Assembly: GCA_031289145.1 (NCBI GenBank)
Contig: JAITQA010000147.1
Span: forward strand, 1-55,290
Reading direction: 5' to 3'
DNA length: 55,290 bases
DNA from: Dysgonamonadaceae bacterium
GTDB lineage: Bacteria; Bacteroidota; Bacteroidia; Bacteroidales; Azobacteroidaceae
The translations under genes were made by a program, and so were the position numbers. Position 1 is the stretch's first letter; each line of letters opens with the position of its first letter. This document shows positions 19,880-27,862 of the stretch, piece by piece. The notes under the pieces were generated by a model. That model saw only the letters and a program-made list of their open reading frames with translations, did not search any database and had not been told where the DNA came from.

Positions 19880-21670
19880 TCAATTTATTACGCCATTCCT
19901 CCCCGCCCGATTTTTTATTTCTTCCGAGACCATCGGGCCATTGTTTTCCCAGGTATTACCCGGTCCGTTTGCATTTTTCAAGAATTTTTCTTCGGGGCAC
20001 CAGTTGTCTTTAATTGTGATAAAGGAGCTTCCTTCATCGGTATAGAGATAAAACCAGTGATTGGGGTCATGGGCGTAAGACGGTTTATAAATCCGTTCCA
20101 CCCTGTTTTCCGTAATTTCCGATTTACTTTGTGCAGACAAGGTATAAATACCGGCTACATCGTAATTATGCTTTGCATAGCCGTGAACATAATTGGCATG
20201 TATCCGATTGTTTCGCATACAATTAACGGTTTTCGTCCATCCCCAGCCCAAGCTGATGCCGGAGTAGGAAACCTCACAAATTTCGTTGTGTTCGATATTG
20301 ATATCCTGCACAAATCCGGCGGCAATTCCGAGGCATCCCCAGTCTTCATTGGCCACATCCGTAATATAATTATTTACAAAATGTTGCCCGGTGCAGATTT
20401 CCCTTTCATCGGAAGGGTCGTAAGGCAAATGCGTTTCCATGCCTGTATCCGAAAATTTACCGGTTTGTATGCCGTTACCTGCAATATCGCTGAAAGTACA
20501 TCTTTCAACGCAGTCATTATTTGTTCCATAAACGAAGTCCAATCCGCAAGCGCCCAAGTGTTCGAACCTGCAATTTTCGAAGCGGGTAAAAGAGGCGGCG
20601 CTCACCGTGACGGCAGCCGACGGCCGACCTATCCATGCCTGATTTTCAATCCCTTTGCTTAAATTTCCAGGCACTCCCGGCGGACGCAGTTTGTAAGCGT
20701 CCAACAGGTACATTCCTGCTTGCAAGGGCACAAGCCCTTTCTCCGACGGGCGCGTCCAGTTTGCATGACGGAAATGAATGCCTTTGATTTGAATCTGTTT
20801 TACCGGCCTGTCAATCGTTCCTGTAATTTCGAGCAAGGTTTCCAAAGCTGGGACAAATGTTTCAGCCGTATTCATATTTTCCCCGGGTAAAGGAATGTAG
20901 TAAATTTTTCGTTTGTGTTTATCAAAAAACCACTCACCCGGTTCGTCTAACAATTCCAGCGCATTGGTCAGATAAAAAGCCGATTTGAAGCCTTCTTTCA
21001 TCATGGGCTGCGGCCAGGGATGTTCAAACTGGACGCGCGATTCCGGATGATGAAACCGTATTCCGGCCGAGTCGCCCTGTATGGTAATGGATTGAATTCT
21101 CAAAACAGCTATTTCCCACATTTGATGAATAATCAGTTCCGCATCTTTTGCATGCATAATTTTTGCAACAGAAGCAGACGGCACCCATAAAATCCGGTTT
21201 TCTTTATCGTTGAACCGGATTCTGTCCATTTGGTCAAAATCGGCAACGTTACGCGCCCGCACCGCCTTTTTCCCATTTACCCAAAATTGTCTGAATAGAA
21301 ATGAGTTGCCGTTGAATTCCGGGACTTGCGCCGTCCAATACCGGCCTTCTTTTTTCCATTCGCCTATTTTTACGCCGCCGCTCAAAACGGGCGTTTCACC
21401 GGGAGCCGCTTCAATGATGGTCGGAGCGGTCTCTGTCCCTGAATCTTCCGGACGGATAAAAACCGGCTCATAAAGCGGATAAATACCGCCTTTCAGCACG
21501 ATGCGCACCGGTTCGTTTGCCGTTGTCTTATGCAATCTGCGTAATTCACGCGCCTCCCTTAAAGCCTCATGCAGACTTTTGGTTTCAGGCGAAATAACAA
21601 TTTCCGCTGCCTTGGATAGATGAACAGGCAGCAGTAGCAAACCGATAAAAAACAGAATTAATGGTTTCAT
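19880..21670 (-). CDS. GH141-like right-handed beta-helix glycosidase
   Basis: A 596-residue exported protein (signal peptide ~1-21). The N-terminal stretch LREARELRRL...VRIVLKGGIYPLYEPV, with PTIIEAAPGETPVLSGGV, is typical of beta-helix glycosidases of the GH141/GH120 type; later residues are repeating beta-helix coils (NNYITDVANEDWGCLG, NRIHANYVHG). GH141 includes an alpha-L-fucosidase of rhamnogalacturonan II breakdown and xylanases. Next to a GH78 gene, fucosidase activity is plausible but not shown. No catalytic residues were assigned with confidence. Its ATG overlaps the stop of the MetH-activation-like gene, putting the glycosidases and the methyltransferase genes on one transcript. 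Confidence 0.65.
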   Translation of the reverse strand: MKPLILFFIGLLLLPVHLSKAAEIVISPETKSLHEALREARELRRLHKTTANEPVRIVLKGGIYPLYEPVFIRPEDSGTETAPTIIEAAPGETPVLSGGVKIGEWKKEGRYWTAQVPEFNGNSFLFRQFWVNGKKAVRARNVADFDQMDRIRFNDKENRILWVPSASVAKIMHAKDAELIIHQMWEIAVLRIQSITIQGDSAGIRFHHPESRVQFEHPWPQPMMKEGFKSAFYLTNALELLDEPGEWFFDKHKRKIYYIPLPGENMNTAETFVPALETLLEITGTIDRPVKQIQIKGIHFRHANWTRPSEKGLVPLQAGMYLLDAYKLRPPGVPGNLSKGIENQAWIGRPSAAVTVSAASFTRFENCRFEHLGACGLDFVYGTNNDCVERCTFSDIAGNGIQTGKFSDTGMETHLPYDPSDEREICTGQHFVNNYITDVANEDWGCLGIAAGFVQDINIEHNEICEVSYSGISLGWGWTKTVNCMRNNRIHANYVHGYAKHNYDVAGIYTLSAQSKSEITENRVERIYKPSYAHDPNHWFYLYTDEGSSFITIKDNWCPEEKFLKNANGPGNTWENNGPMVSEEIKNRAGRNGVIN

Positions 21671-22332
21671 TGTATTAATTTTCGATAAGTACAGTTTTTA
21701 TTTTTACAAATCTTACAGGCATACGCCTTTTTCTTGATATGCGTCCCGACGCCGATGATGCCGCTGACGGATTTTATGGGCAACATCAGGCAGGATTCCG
21801 TCAGGGAAACATCCACCGGAATATCGCGCATGTATCCGAATAAAGCCGCTTGCCCAATCAGCGGCCAGTTGCAATAGCCCGGACTATACCGGTTACTGAT
21901 GTTCAGCCCTTCCTCTTTCATCTTCGCTTCGAGATGCGCCTGAATTGTATTCATTGCATTTTCAACGGTCAACGAACCGATGGCGTCCGCGACGAATGCT
22001 TCCAGGTAGTTTCCTTCTTTGTTATAACGTCCGGTCAATTCGGAAAACAGTTTTCCGGCCGTACAAGTGAAAAGCGCCAGGTAAGAAGCCCCTTTCATAT
22101 ATCCCCTGATTTGCGAGCCGGTATCCAATGACAGGTCTTCCGTGTTGTATAGCTTGTATCCTCCGGCAATACCGGGATTATCGTCCAACAACGGCAGAAT
22201 TTCCCTGATAGCCTGATTCACCGGATGGTCTTCTTCGATTTCCGGCGCTTTCAGGAAAAGCTTGATTTCCGCTATGTCGGGACAAACCTCCCAAAAAGCA
22301 AAACGTTTGCTATACAACCGCTCAGACAACAT
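21667..22332 (-). CDS. MetH-activation-domain-like corrinoid reactivation protein
   Basis: A 221-residue cytoplasmic protein with no signal peptide. It resembles the S-adenosylmethionine-binding activation domain of cobalamin-dependent methionine synthase (PF02965) in its stand-alone form: NRYSPGYCNWPLIGQ matches the RxSPGYC motif, followed by LTESCLMLPIKSVSGIIGVG. The C-terminus has a CKICKNKNC cysteine cluster. Stand-alone versions accompany corrinoid methyltransferase systems and probably return oxidised cob(II) to the active cycle by reductive methylation. I place the start at 22332 (MLSERLY), 10 bp behind the corrinoid protein stop; a start at 22422 would overlap that gene by 80 bp. No RamA/RACo-type Fe-S activator is present in the window. 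Confidence 0.75.
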   Translation of the reverse strand: MLSERLYSKRFAFWEVCPDIAEIKLFLKAPEIEEDHPVNQAIREILPLLDDNPGIAGGYKLYNTEDLSLDTGSQIRGYMKGASYLALFTCTAGKLFSELTGRYNKEGNYLEAFVADAIGSLTVENAMNTIQAHLEAKMKEEGLNISNRYSPGYCNWPLIGQAALFGYMRDIPVDVSLTESCLMLPIKSVSGIIGVGTHIKKKAYACKICKNKNCTYRKLIQ

Positions 22333-22342
22333 ATTCAACTTG

Positions 22343-23011
22343 TTATGCAACCAATGTATCCAACCATCTAACGCCTTCCTGAGGGTCTTTCGCGTATGCA
22401 TCCGCTCCGATAGAACTGGCAAAATCGGATGAAAGCGGTGAACCTCCTACAATGATTTTAGTCGCCGGAGAAACTTGTCGTATCGCTTCCACCACCGGCT
22501 TCATATTGTTCATCGTTGTCGTCAGCAAAGCCGAAATACCGACAATGGCGCCCGGATATTGCAACACGGCTTCCGCAAATTTTTCCGTTTTTACATCGAT
22601 ACCTAAATCAATCACTTCCCAACCGGCGCCTTCTATCATCATGGCTACCAGGTTTTTGCCTATATCATGCAAATCACCGAAAACAGTGCCGATGATAAAT
22701 GTCCCTTTCCGTTTTACTTCTCCGGCCTGAAAATAAGGTTTCAGATGCTGCATGGCAGCATTCATCGCCTTGGCGGAAATCAACATCTGCGGAACAAATA
22801 TCTTGTGTTCCGAAAATTTCTGTCCGACTTTGTCCATGGCGGGAATCAAAGCGATATTCATAATATCGACCGGACTAACGCCTTGCTCCAAGGCCTCTTT
22901 CGTATATTCGTCCGCACCCGGCTGTCCTTTCATCTGGGGTGGAAACGGAGCTGCCAAATTCACTTTTCCTGATTCGACACAATCATGTAGTTTGTTTAAT
23001 ATTTCACTCAT
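22343..23011 (-). CDS. Corrinoid (B12-binding) methyl-carrier protein, MtaC/MtbC family
   Basis: A 222-residue protein with the two-domain layout of methyltransferase cognate corrinoid proteins: a helical B12-binding cap (~1-90) and a Rossmann-like cobalamin domain (~100-222). The cobalt-binding motif D113-L-H115-D-I-G118 is intact, with H115 the lower axial ligand; GISALLTTTM (~158) and GG at 189-190 complete the site. It carries the methyl group between a substrate methyltransferase and an acceptor methyltransferase. The start at 23011 (MSEIL) is an ATG; the longer frame begins with a TTG. Neighbours are an Na+/solute symporter upstream and a reactivation protein downstream. The partner enzymes are probably the MtaB-like and URO-D proteins of the same operon. 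Confidence 0.92.
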   Translation of the reverse strand: MSEILNKLHDCVESGKVNLAAPFPPQMKGQPGADEYTKEALEQGVSPVDIMNIALIPAMDKVGQKFSEHKIFVPQMLISAKAMNAAMQHLKPYFQAGEVKRKGTFIIGTVFGDLHDIGKNLVAMMIEGAGWEVIDLGIDVKTEKFAEAVLQYPGAIVGISALLTTTMNNMKPVVEAIRQVSPATKIIVGGSPLSSDFASSIGADAYAKDPQEGVRWLDTLVA

Positions 23012-23021
23012 AATCAACTAT

Positions 23022-24581
23022 TTAATTAAAAAAAACATATAATCCTATCATTATAATAATAAGTGTAATCCATACACTTAATACTTTTTTATTGAGTTTT
23101 ACCGGTTTATATTCCAATGTGTAGCCGGATGCAAGTTTACCATTTTTCATCAAAGAAAAAATGAAGATAAAAATCGCCAGCGCGACAAAAATCATAAACG
23201 AGAGGTATAGAAAATGTAAATTACTGAAAATTAATCCGGTATAATACAAAATACCCATACCGATACTGAAAACCGTTCCCAAGGTAAGGGTCAGATGGAT
23301 GGCTTTTTCCGCTGTTTTTTTCCAAAATACAGCGAATAGGAATGCGGCCGTCATCGGCGGAGCCAAAAAGCCCAATACCGATTGGAAAATATTGAAGAAA
23401 CTCAAACCTTGTATCCAAGTGATGCTGATAGCCAGAAAAACGGACAAAACCGCACCCATCAAGACAACATACCTTCCAATGCGTTTGATTTTTTCGTTAC
23501 TAATTTCACCACCGGCATTTTTCAGGTAAATATCCATCGTAAAGACGGTACTCAGGGAATTTAGCGCCGAAGCAATAGTGCTGATAAGCGCCGCAGACAT
23601 AATCACCACAACCAAACCGATTAATCCGGGAGGAAAAACAGTTTTAACCAACTGCAGATAAGAATCGGTCGAATTGCTCAGATTGGGAATAAGCAGGAAG
23701 CATAGAATACCCGGAACAATGAACAAGGGTATGTCTATCACTTTCAGCCATGCACAGAAATTGGCGCCGAGTTGTCCTTGTTTCAAGTTCTTAGCGCCCA
23801 ATACGGATTGCACCATGGATTGGTCTGTACACCAGAACCACACACCCATCACCGGATAGCCGAGCAAGATAGCCAGCCATGGAAAATCCGCATCGCTCAG
23901 GGGTTGGAACAAGTTCCAGTAAGTGACGGGAGTTTGTTCAATCACCGCAGATACCCCTCCGACTTTAACGATAGACATCACGGCCAATAAGACGGAAACA
24001 CCAATCAGCAAAAGCATCTGGTAAACATTTGTGTATGCGATGGTTTTCAGTCCACCGGCCATCGTAAATGCCGCCGAAACAACCACCAAAAATACAATAC
24101 AAGCCCACAGGGGATAATCTAAAATCTGCGCCATAAACACGCCTCCGGAAAACAGGGTAAGTCCCAGCCACGAAATCAAAATCGTGATGATGGAATACCA
24201 GGCAATGTATTTCCGGGTGATTTCACCGAAACGTTTGCCCATGAACTCCGGTAATGTCATCACATTGGCGCCCAGATAACGGGGTGCGAATACAAAGGCC
24301 AACAGGCAAATAAAAGGAAAAGCGTACCATGAAAAATTCCCCGCTACAATACCGCTTTCAAAGCCGCTGCTGGCATTGGCGATCAGCATCGAAGGCCCTA
24401 CATTGGTTCCCCACATCGTCAATCCGATAGCAAACCAACCCAAGGATTTGTCGGCAAGGAAAAGATTGCCGGATTTGTTTTTTTGTCCATAACTTGCCCA
24501 TACGGCAATCACGACCAACAGAACGATATATATGGCAATAACCGTTAAGTCCAAACCTGATAATTCAATTATATTTTTCAT
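23022..24581 (-). CDS. Sodium:solute symporter (SSS/SGLT family)
   Basis: A 519-residue inner-membrane protein with about 14 predicted transmembrane helices. SSS-family features include LADKSLGWFAIGLTMWGTNVGPSM, the ALISTIASALNSLSTVFTMD stretch near the Na+ site, and a long YWNLFQPLSDADFPW loop. It resembles SGLT-type sugar symporters. It lies between the URO-D methyltransferase gene (ATGA overlap) and the corrinoid protein gene (10 bp), so its cargo is probably the methylated or glycosidic compound handled by this group, such as an O-methylated sugar or a short oligosaccharide. That is inference from position only. Confidence 0.88.
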   Translation of the reverse strand: MKNIIELSGLDLTVIAIYIVLLVVIAVWASYGQKNKSGNLFLADKSLGWFAIGLTMWGTNVGPSMLIANASSGFESGIVAGNFSWYAFPFICLLAFVFAPRYLGANVMTLPEFMGKRFGEITRKYIAWYSIITILISWLGLTLFSGGVFMAQILDYPLWACIVFLVVVSAAFTMAGGLKTIAYTNVYQMLLLIGVSVLLAVMSIVKVGGVSAVIEQTPVTYWNLFQPLSDADFPWLAILLGYPVMGVWFWCTDQSMVQSVLGAKNLKQGQLGANFCAWLKVIDIPLFIVPGILCFLLIPNLSNSTDSYLQLVKTVFPPGLIGLVVVIMSAALISTIASALNSLSTVFTMDIYLKNAGGEISNEKIKRIGRYVVLMGAVLSVFLAISITWIQGLSFFNIFQSVLGFLAPPMTAAFLFAVFWKKTAEKAIHLTLTLGTVFSIGMGILYYTGLIFSNLHFLYLSFMIFVALAIFIFIFSLMKNGKLASGYTLEYKPVKLNKKVLSVWITLIIIMIGLYVFFN

Positions 24582-25642
24582 CTGTATCTATCTATAATTT
24601 TCAAGGCTTCGTCGATTTCTTTTTCCGATTTGAAATCAACCTGAATATTCAAACCCTGGTTTCCCACATTGTCCAAAAGTGGCTGTAATTCATCCAAAGT
24701 CACCCAATTAGCCATTACCGATTTCCCTTTCTGAAGAATTTTGCGGTATAAGTCATACCAGCAGGCATTCCCACCTTGGGGGCGGCCTTCTCCGGGCGTC
24801 CATTGCACGGCATTCAAATTTTCCAATTCTAAGACGGCATCCAAATGCCGTATGGCATCGACTCCATCCAGATGGTACAGGGTATAATCCAATCGTTTGC
24901 ATTGTTCCTGCAGGAAAGGAAGAGAAAACGTCCTGAAATCGGCTTCCGAAATCATGATGGATATATCGCACTGCAATTTGGAAACTTTACCCGGCCCCCA
25001 AATCGAAAAATAGCAAAAAGCCATTTCGTCCTCTACCTTGATACTATCGTAAATCCTGTCGAAAACTTTGAAATAGAACTCATTAATCGCTTGTAGCTGT
25101 TGCAGGGTCATTTCGGGTTCCAACATCATGTCCATCATTACATTGTCGGAGCCTTTCAAACTCGCCAGAACATCCAAGCCTTCAACCAAATCCGGACATC
25201 CGACTAAATAATGGCCATTGGCTTTTTCTTTGCAGGCTTTCAATAAATCAAGATGCAACTGCCACCATTTATTGTCTTCATTCCAGATAATATTGCCGTC
25301 AAAATCCTTTTGGTCCCGTATCCAGATAGTATCTTCCCTGCCTTCCAGACCGGCACCCAGGATAGCAGCCAACGAACCCGGCCCCAATTGGGTATTGGCC
25401 ACCGGCAGAATATCGGCTTTATAAGAATAGCGTGACATTTTGTAATGCAGGTAATCCGACCGCCATTCGGGATCGAACCAGAATTGGTCGATGTCTTTGG
25501 CCTGCGGAGGGGGCGGAATGGCAGCATGAGGTGCGCCGTCTTTCTCCGTATGCTCCCACATTGTCAGTACAATGCCCTTCTGATTCCACCAGTTCAGGTA
25601 GCGTTGCTTCGATTCATCGAAATTGGTTTTCCAGGTATCCAT
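24578..25642 (-). CDS. URO-D-family corrinoid-linked methyltransferase
   Basis: A 354-residue cytoplasmic protein of the uroporphyrinogen-decarboxylase fold, in the subgroup often named trimethylamine corrinoid protein 2 in databases. In the MtaA/MtbA relatives an HxC...C set binds the zinc that activates the thiol acceptor. Here the equivalent segment reads LYHLDG, with H257 kept and the cysteine replaced by D259; a later cysteine, C294, lies in GGNACWYD. WTPGEGRPQGG is typical of the subgroup. It could transfer methyl from the corrinoid protein to an acceptor (tetrahydrofolate or a thiol), or demethylate a methoxylated substrate. It overlaps the symporter start (ATGA) and follows the GH31 gene by 1 bp. 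Confidence 0.75.
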   Translation of the reverse strand: MDTWKTNFDESKQRYLNWWNQKGIVLTMWEHTEKDGAPHAAIPPPPQAKDIDQFWFDPEWRSDYLHYKMSRYSYKADILPVANTQLGPGSLAAILGAGLEGREDTIWIRDQKDFDGNIIWNEDNKWWQLHLDLLKACKEKANGHYLVGCPDLVEGLDVLASLKGSDNVMMDMMLEPEMTLQQLQAINEFYFKVFDRIYDSIKVEDEMAFCYFSIWGPGKVSKLQCDISIMISEADFRTFSLPFLQEQCKRLDYTLYHLDGVDAIRHLDAVLELENLNAVQWTPGEGRPQGGNACWYDLYRKILQKGKSVMANWVTLDELQPLLDNVGNQGLNIQVDFKSEKEIDEALKIIDRYR

Positions 25643-25643
25643 A

Positions 25644-27860
25644 TTACAAATATTTCTTATATATCGTTTTACTTAAATCCATTTCATCGGTGCAAGCGAC
25701 CGGTTCCGGATAGAGCGGAATGTTTGCACCGTATCTGACAAACACCGGCATCTCTTCCAATGGAACTGCCACATCCTTGAGCCATTGCTTGCCATCGAAC
25801 TGTTCGCCGGAGAAAAAATGCACCCATTTACCCTCGGGTAAATATATATCCCGTATTCCTTCCGCATTCATTATCGGGGCAACCAGCATATTTTCTCCGA
25901 AATAATACTGGTCATCAATGTGCAGGCAGGTTTTATCTTCCGGATGATGCAGCCACAAAGCCCGCAACACCGGATAGCCGGTCCGGGTAGTTATTTCGCT
26001 TTGTTCCAATAGATACGGAATCAGTTGATAGCGCAATTGCCACCATCTCCTGATAATATCCGAAATAGCGGGGTAATGCCAAGGTTCCCGTTTGTGCGAA
26101 CCGTGGTAACGAATATGGGACGAAAACACACCGAATTGCGTCCAACGCACATAAATCGTATCGTCAATAATGGAATTCATAAAATCGGGGACACTGTGAA
26201 ATCCAGGCACATCGTGACTCCAGAAGCCGAAACCCGAAAGACCGAGATGCAATCCGCCTCTCAAAGAACCGGCCATTCCGTCCCAGGAAGAAGCCGAATC
26301 GCCGCCCCAATGCAAAGGATAGCGTTGGCAGCCTGCCCAAGCCGCACGCGCCCAGATAATTCCTTCGCCGGTGACATGCTTGGTAATTTCATAAGCCGCT
26401 TTCTGATAGAGCAGCGGATAAAGATTGTGCAATTTTTCCGGCTGCATCGCATGGTACGCTGTAGCCAAGTGGATGTCTTCGCCGAAGTCGGCTTTAATAC
26501 AGGCAACCCCCATGTCCAAAAGCTTTTGCAATAAACTTTTGTACCATTCGACAGCTTTATCGTAGGTAAAATCAATCGTTCCGGCATAATCCTGTACACT
26601 GAAATTTGAGGCGCCCTGTATTTTTCGTTCGCTTTGACTGATATAATTATTTTCCGAGGCTTCCGGGTATTGCTCCGCTTCATAAGCAATATAGGGCAAT
26701 TGCCAAAGGCTGACGCGGAAACCTTTGTCTTTCAGATTACTGATAAACTGTTCCGGATGAGGAAAACGGGTTTTATTGAATTTCCATTCACAAAGCCAAT
26801 CCGTTTCAAACCAGCCGGTATCAAGGTGGATGACATCGCAGGGATAGTTATCTTTCCGCAAACGCTCGCATATTTCATTCACTTCATCGGCCGAAAAATA
26901 GGTCATACGGCTCATCCAGACGCCAAAACTCCACACAGGCGGCATAGACGGAAAACCTGTCAACTGCCTGTAAGTATACAGAATTTCTTCCGGCGTATTG
27001 CCGCCTATCAAGAAAAAATCAAGCAAGGGTTCCGCAACGAAAACCTGTGCCGAACGGGTAGAATGGTCGGCTAATGAGAATTTGGCAAAAGCAGTAGTGT
27101 GTAAAAACAAACCGTATCCTTCGCTCGAAAGGTAAAATGGTATATTCTTGTATGTCCGCCGGTTATTGACTCCTTGTCCGTCTTGGTTCCGCAATTGAAC
27201 CGTTCTGCCGGACAAATCCATTTTGGCAAAGCGTTCGCCGGTTCCCATGAAACATTCACCGGCACGGGCATGAAAGGAACAGGTCGCCCGATGCGGTTGT
27301 CCGTTTTTTTCCACTATTGCCAAAGCGAAAGCATCATGCCTTGTCGGAGAAAACATATCATAGTCCGTCAGTTTAACCGCTTTCTTATCGCCGGGAAAAA
27401 AACGCAGGTCGACAGTATCTTCCGGGCCGGGTTGTAAATCGCTCCACCAATCCGTTTCCGGTGGACGGAAGTTGAATACGGCTTTGCACCTACCCTGTGC
27501 ATCACGGATAAACCATTCTTCTTCCCTTTTTTCATAAGATAAAGGCGTATATTTCAAATTTTCAGCCAATTGAAGCATTTCCGAATCCCCGGCAATCTGT
27601 CCGTCAAAACCCAAGGATACACGTATTATTTTATCTCCATAAGCACGTATACGCAAATTGTAATCCTTGCGTGATACGGAATTATCGGGTACAATTTCAT
27701 TGCTGTTCTTTTGCTTTTGAAAGGGCATATTTACCCATATATCCCCTCCTTGCTCTTTTATTTCCGTGGGTGTACAAGCTCTCCAAAGCTGGTCTTCCCC
27801 GTTGAGCGAAGGATTGAAATCCAGAAAATCAAATAATTGATAATTGGTTTGTACTGACAT
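25644..27860 (-). CDS. Cytoplasmic GH31 alpha-glycosidase (alpha-xylosidase/glucosidase type)
   Basis: A 738-residue GH31 enzyme without signal peptide, so it should work in the cytoplasm on imported sugars. It has the N-terminal beta-sandwich (~1-300), catalytic (beta/alpha)8 barrel (~305-650) and C-terminal beta domains. The nucleophile D458 lies in CIKADFGEDIH and the acid/base D521 in HWGGDSASSWDG. KADFGE is the form common in alpha-xylosidases, which favours alpha-xylosides. It sits between the MtaB-like gene (2 bp) and the URO-D gene (1 bp), an unusual place for a glycosidase. One possibility is release of a methylated xylose or other sugar before demethylation, which is inference. Confidence 0.88.
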   Translation of the reverse strand: MSVQTNYQLFDFLDFNPSLNGEDQLWRACTPTEIKEQGGDIWVNMPFQKQKNSNEIVPDNSVSRKDYNLRIRAYGDKIIRVSLGFDGQIAGDSEMLQLAENLKYTPLSYEKREEEWFIRDAQGRCKAVFNFRPPETDWWSDLQPGPEDTVDLRFFPGDKKAVKLTDYDMFSPTRHDAFALAIVEKNGQPHRATCSFHARAGECFMGTGERFAKMDLSGRTVQLRNQDGQGVNNRRTYKNIPFYLSSEGYGLFLHTTAFAKFSLADHSTRSAQVFVAEPLLDFFLIGGNTPEEILYTYRQLTGFPSMPPVWSFGVWMSRMTYFSADEVNEICERLRKDNYPCDVIHLDTGWFETDWLCEWKFNKTRFPHPEQFISNLKDKGFRVSLWQLPYIAYEAEQYPEASENNYISQSERKIQGASNFSVQDYAGTIDFTYDKAVEWYKSLLQKLLDMGVACIKADFGEDIHLATAYHAMQPEKLHNLYPLLYQKAAYEITKHVTGEGIIWARAAWAGCQRYPLHWGGDSASSWDGMAGSLRGGLHLGLSGFGFWSHDVPGFHSVPDFMNSIIDDTIYVRWTQFGVFSSHIRYHGSHKREPWHYPAISDIIRRWWQLRYQLIPYLLEQSEITTRTGYPVLRALWLHHPEDKTCLHIDDQYYFGENMLVAPIMNAEGIRDIYLPEGKWVHFFSGEQFDGKQWLKDVAVPLEEMPVFVRYGANIPLYPEPVACTDEMDLSKTIYKKYL

Positions 27861-27862
27861 AA

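Noticed and set aside
24578..25642. Trimethylamine corrinoid protein 2, as this family is often named
   Set aside because: It is not a corrinoid protein: no DxHxxG motif is present. The fold is URO-D and no trimethylamine methyltransferase (with pyrrolysine) is nearby.
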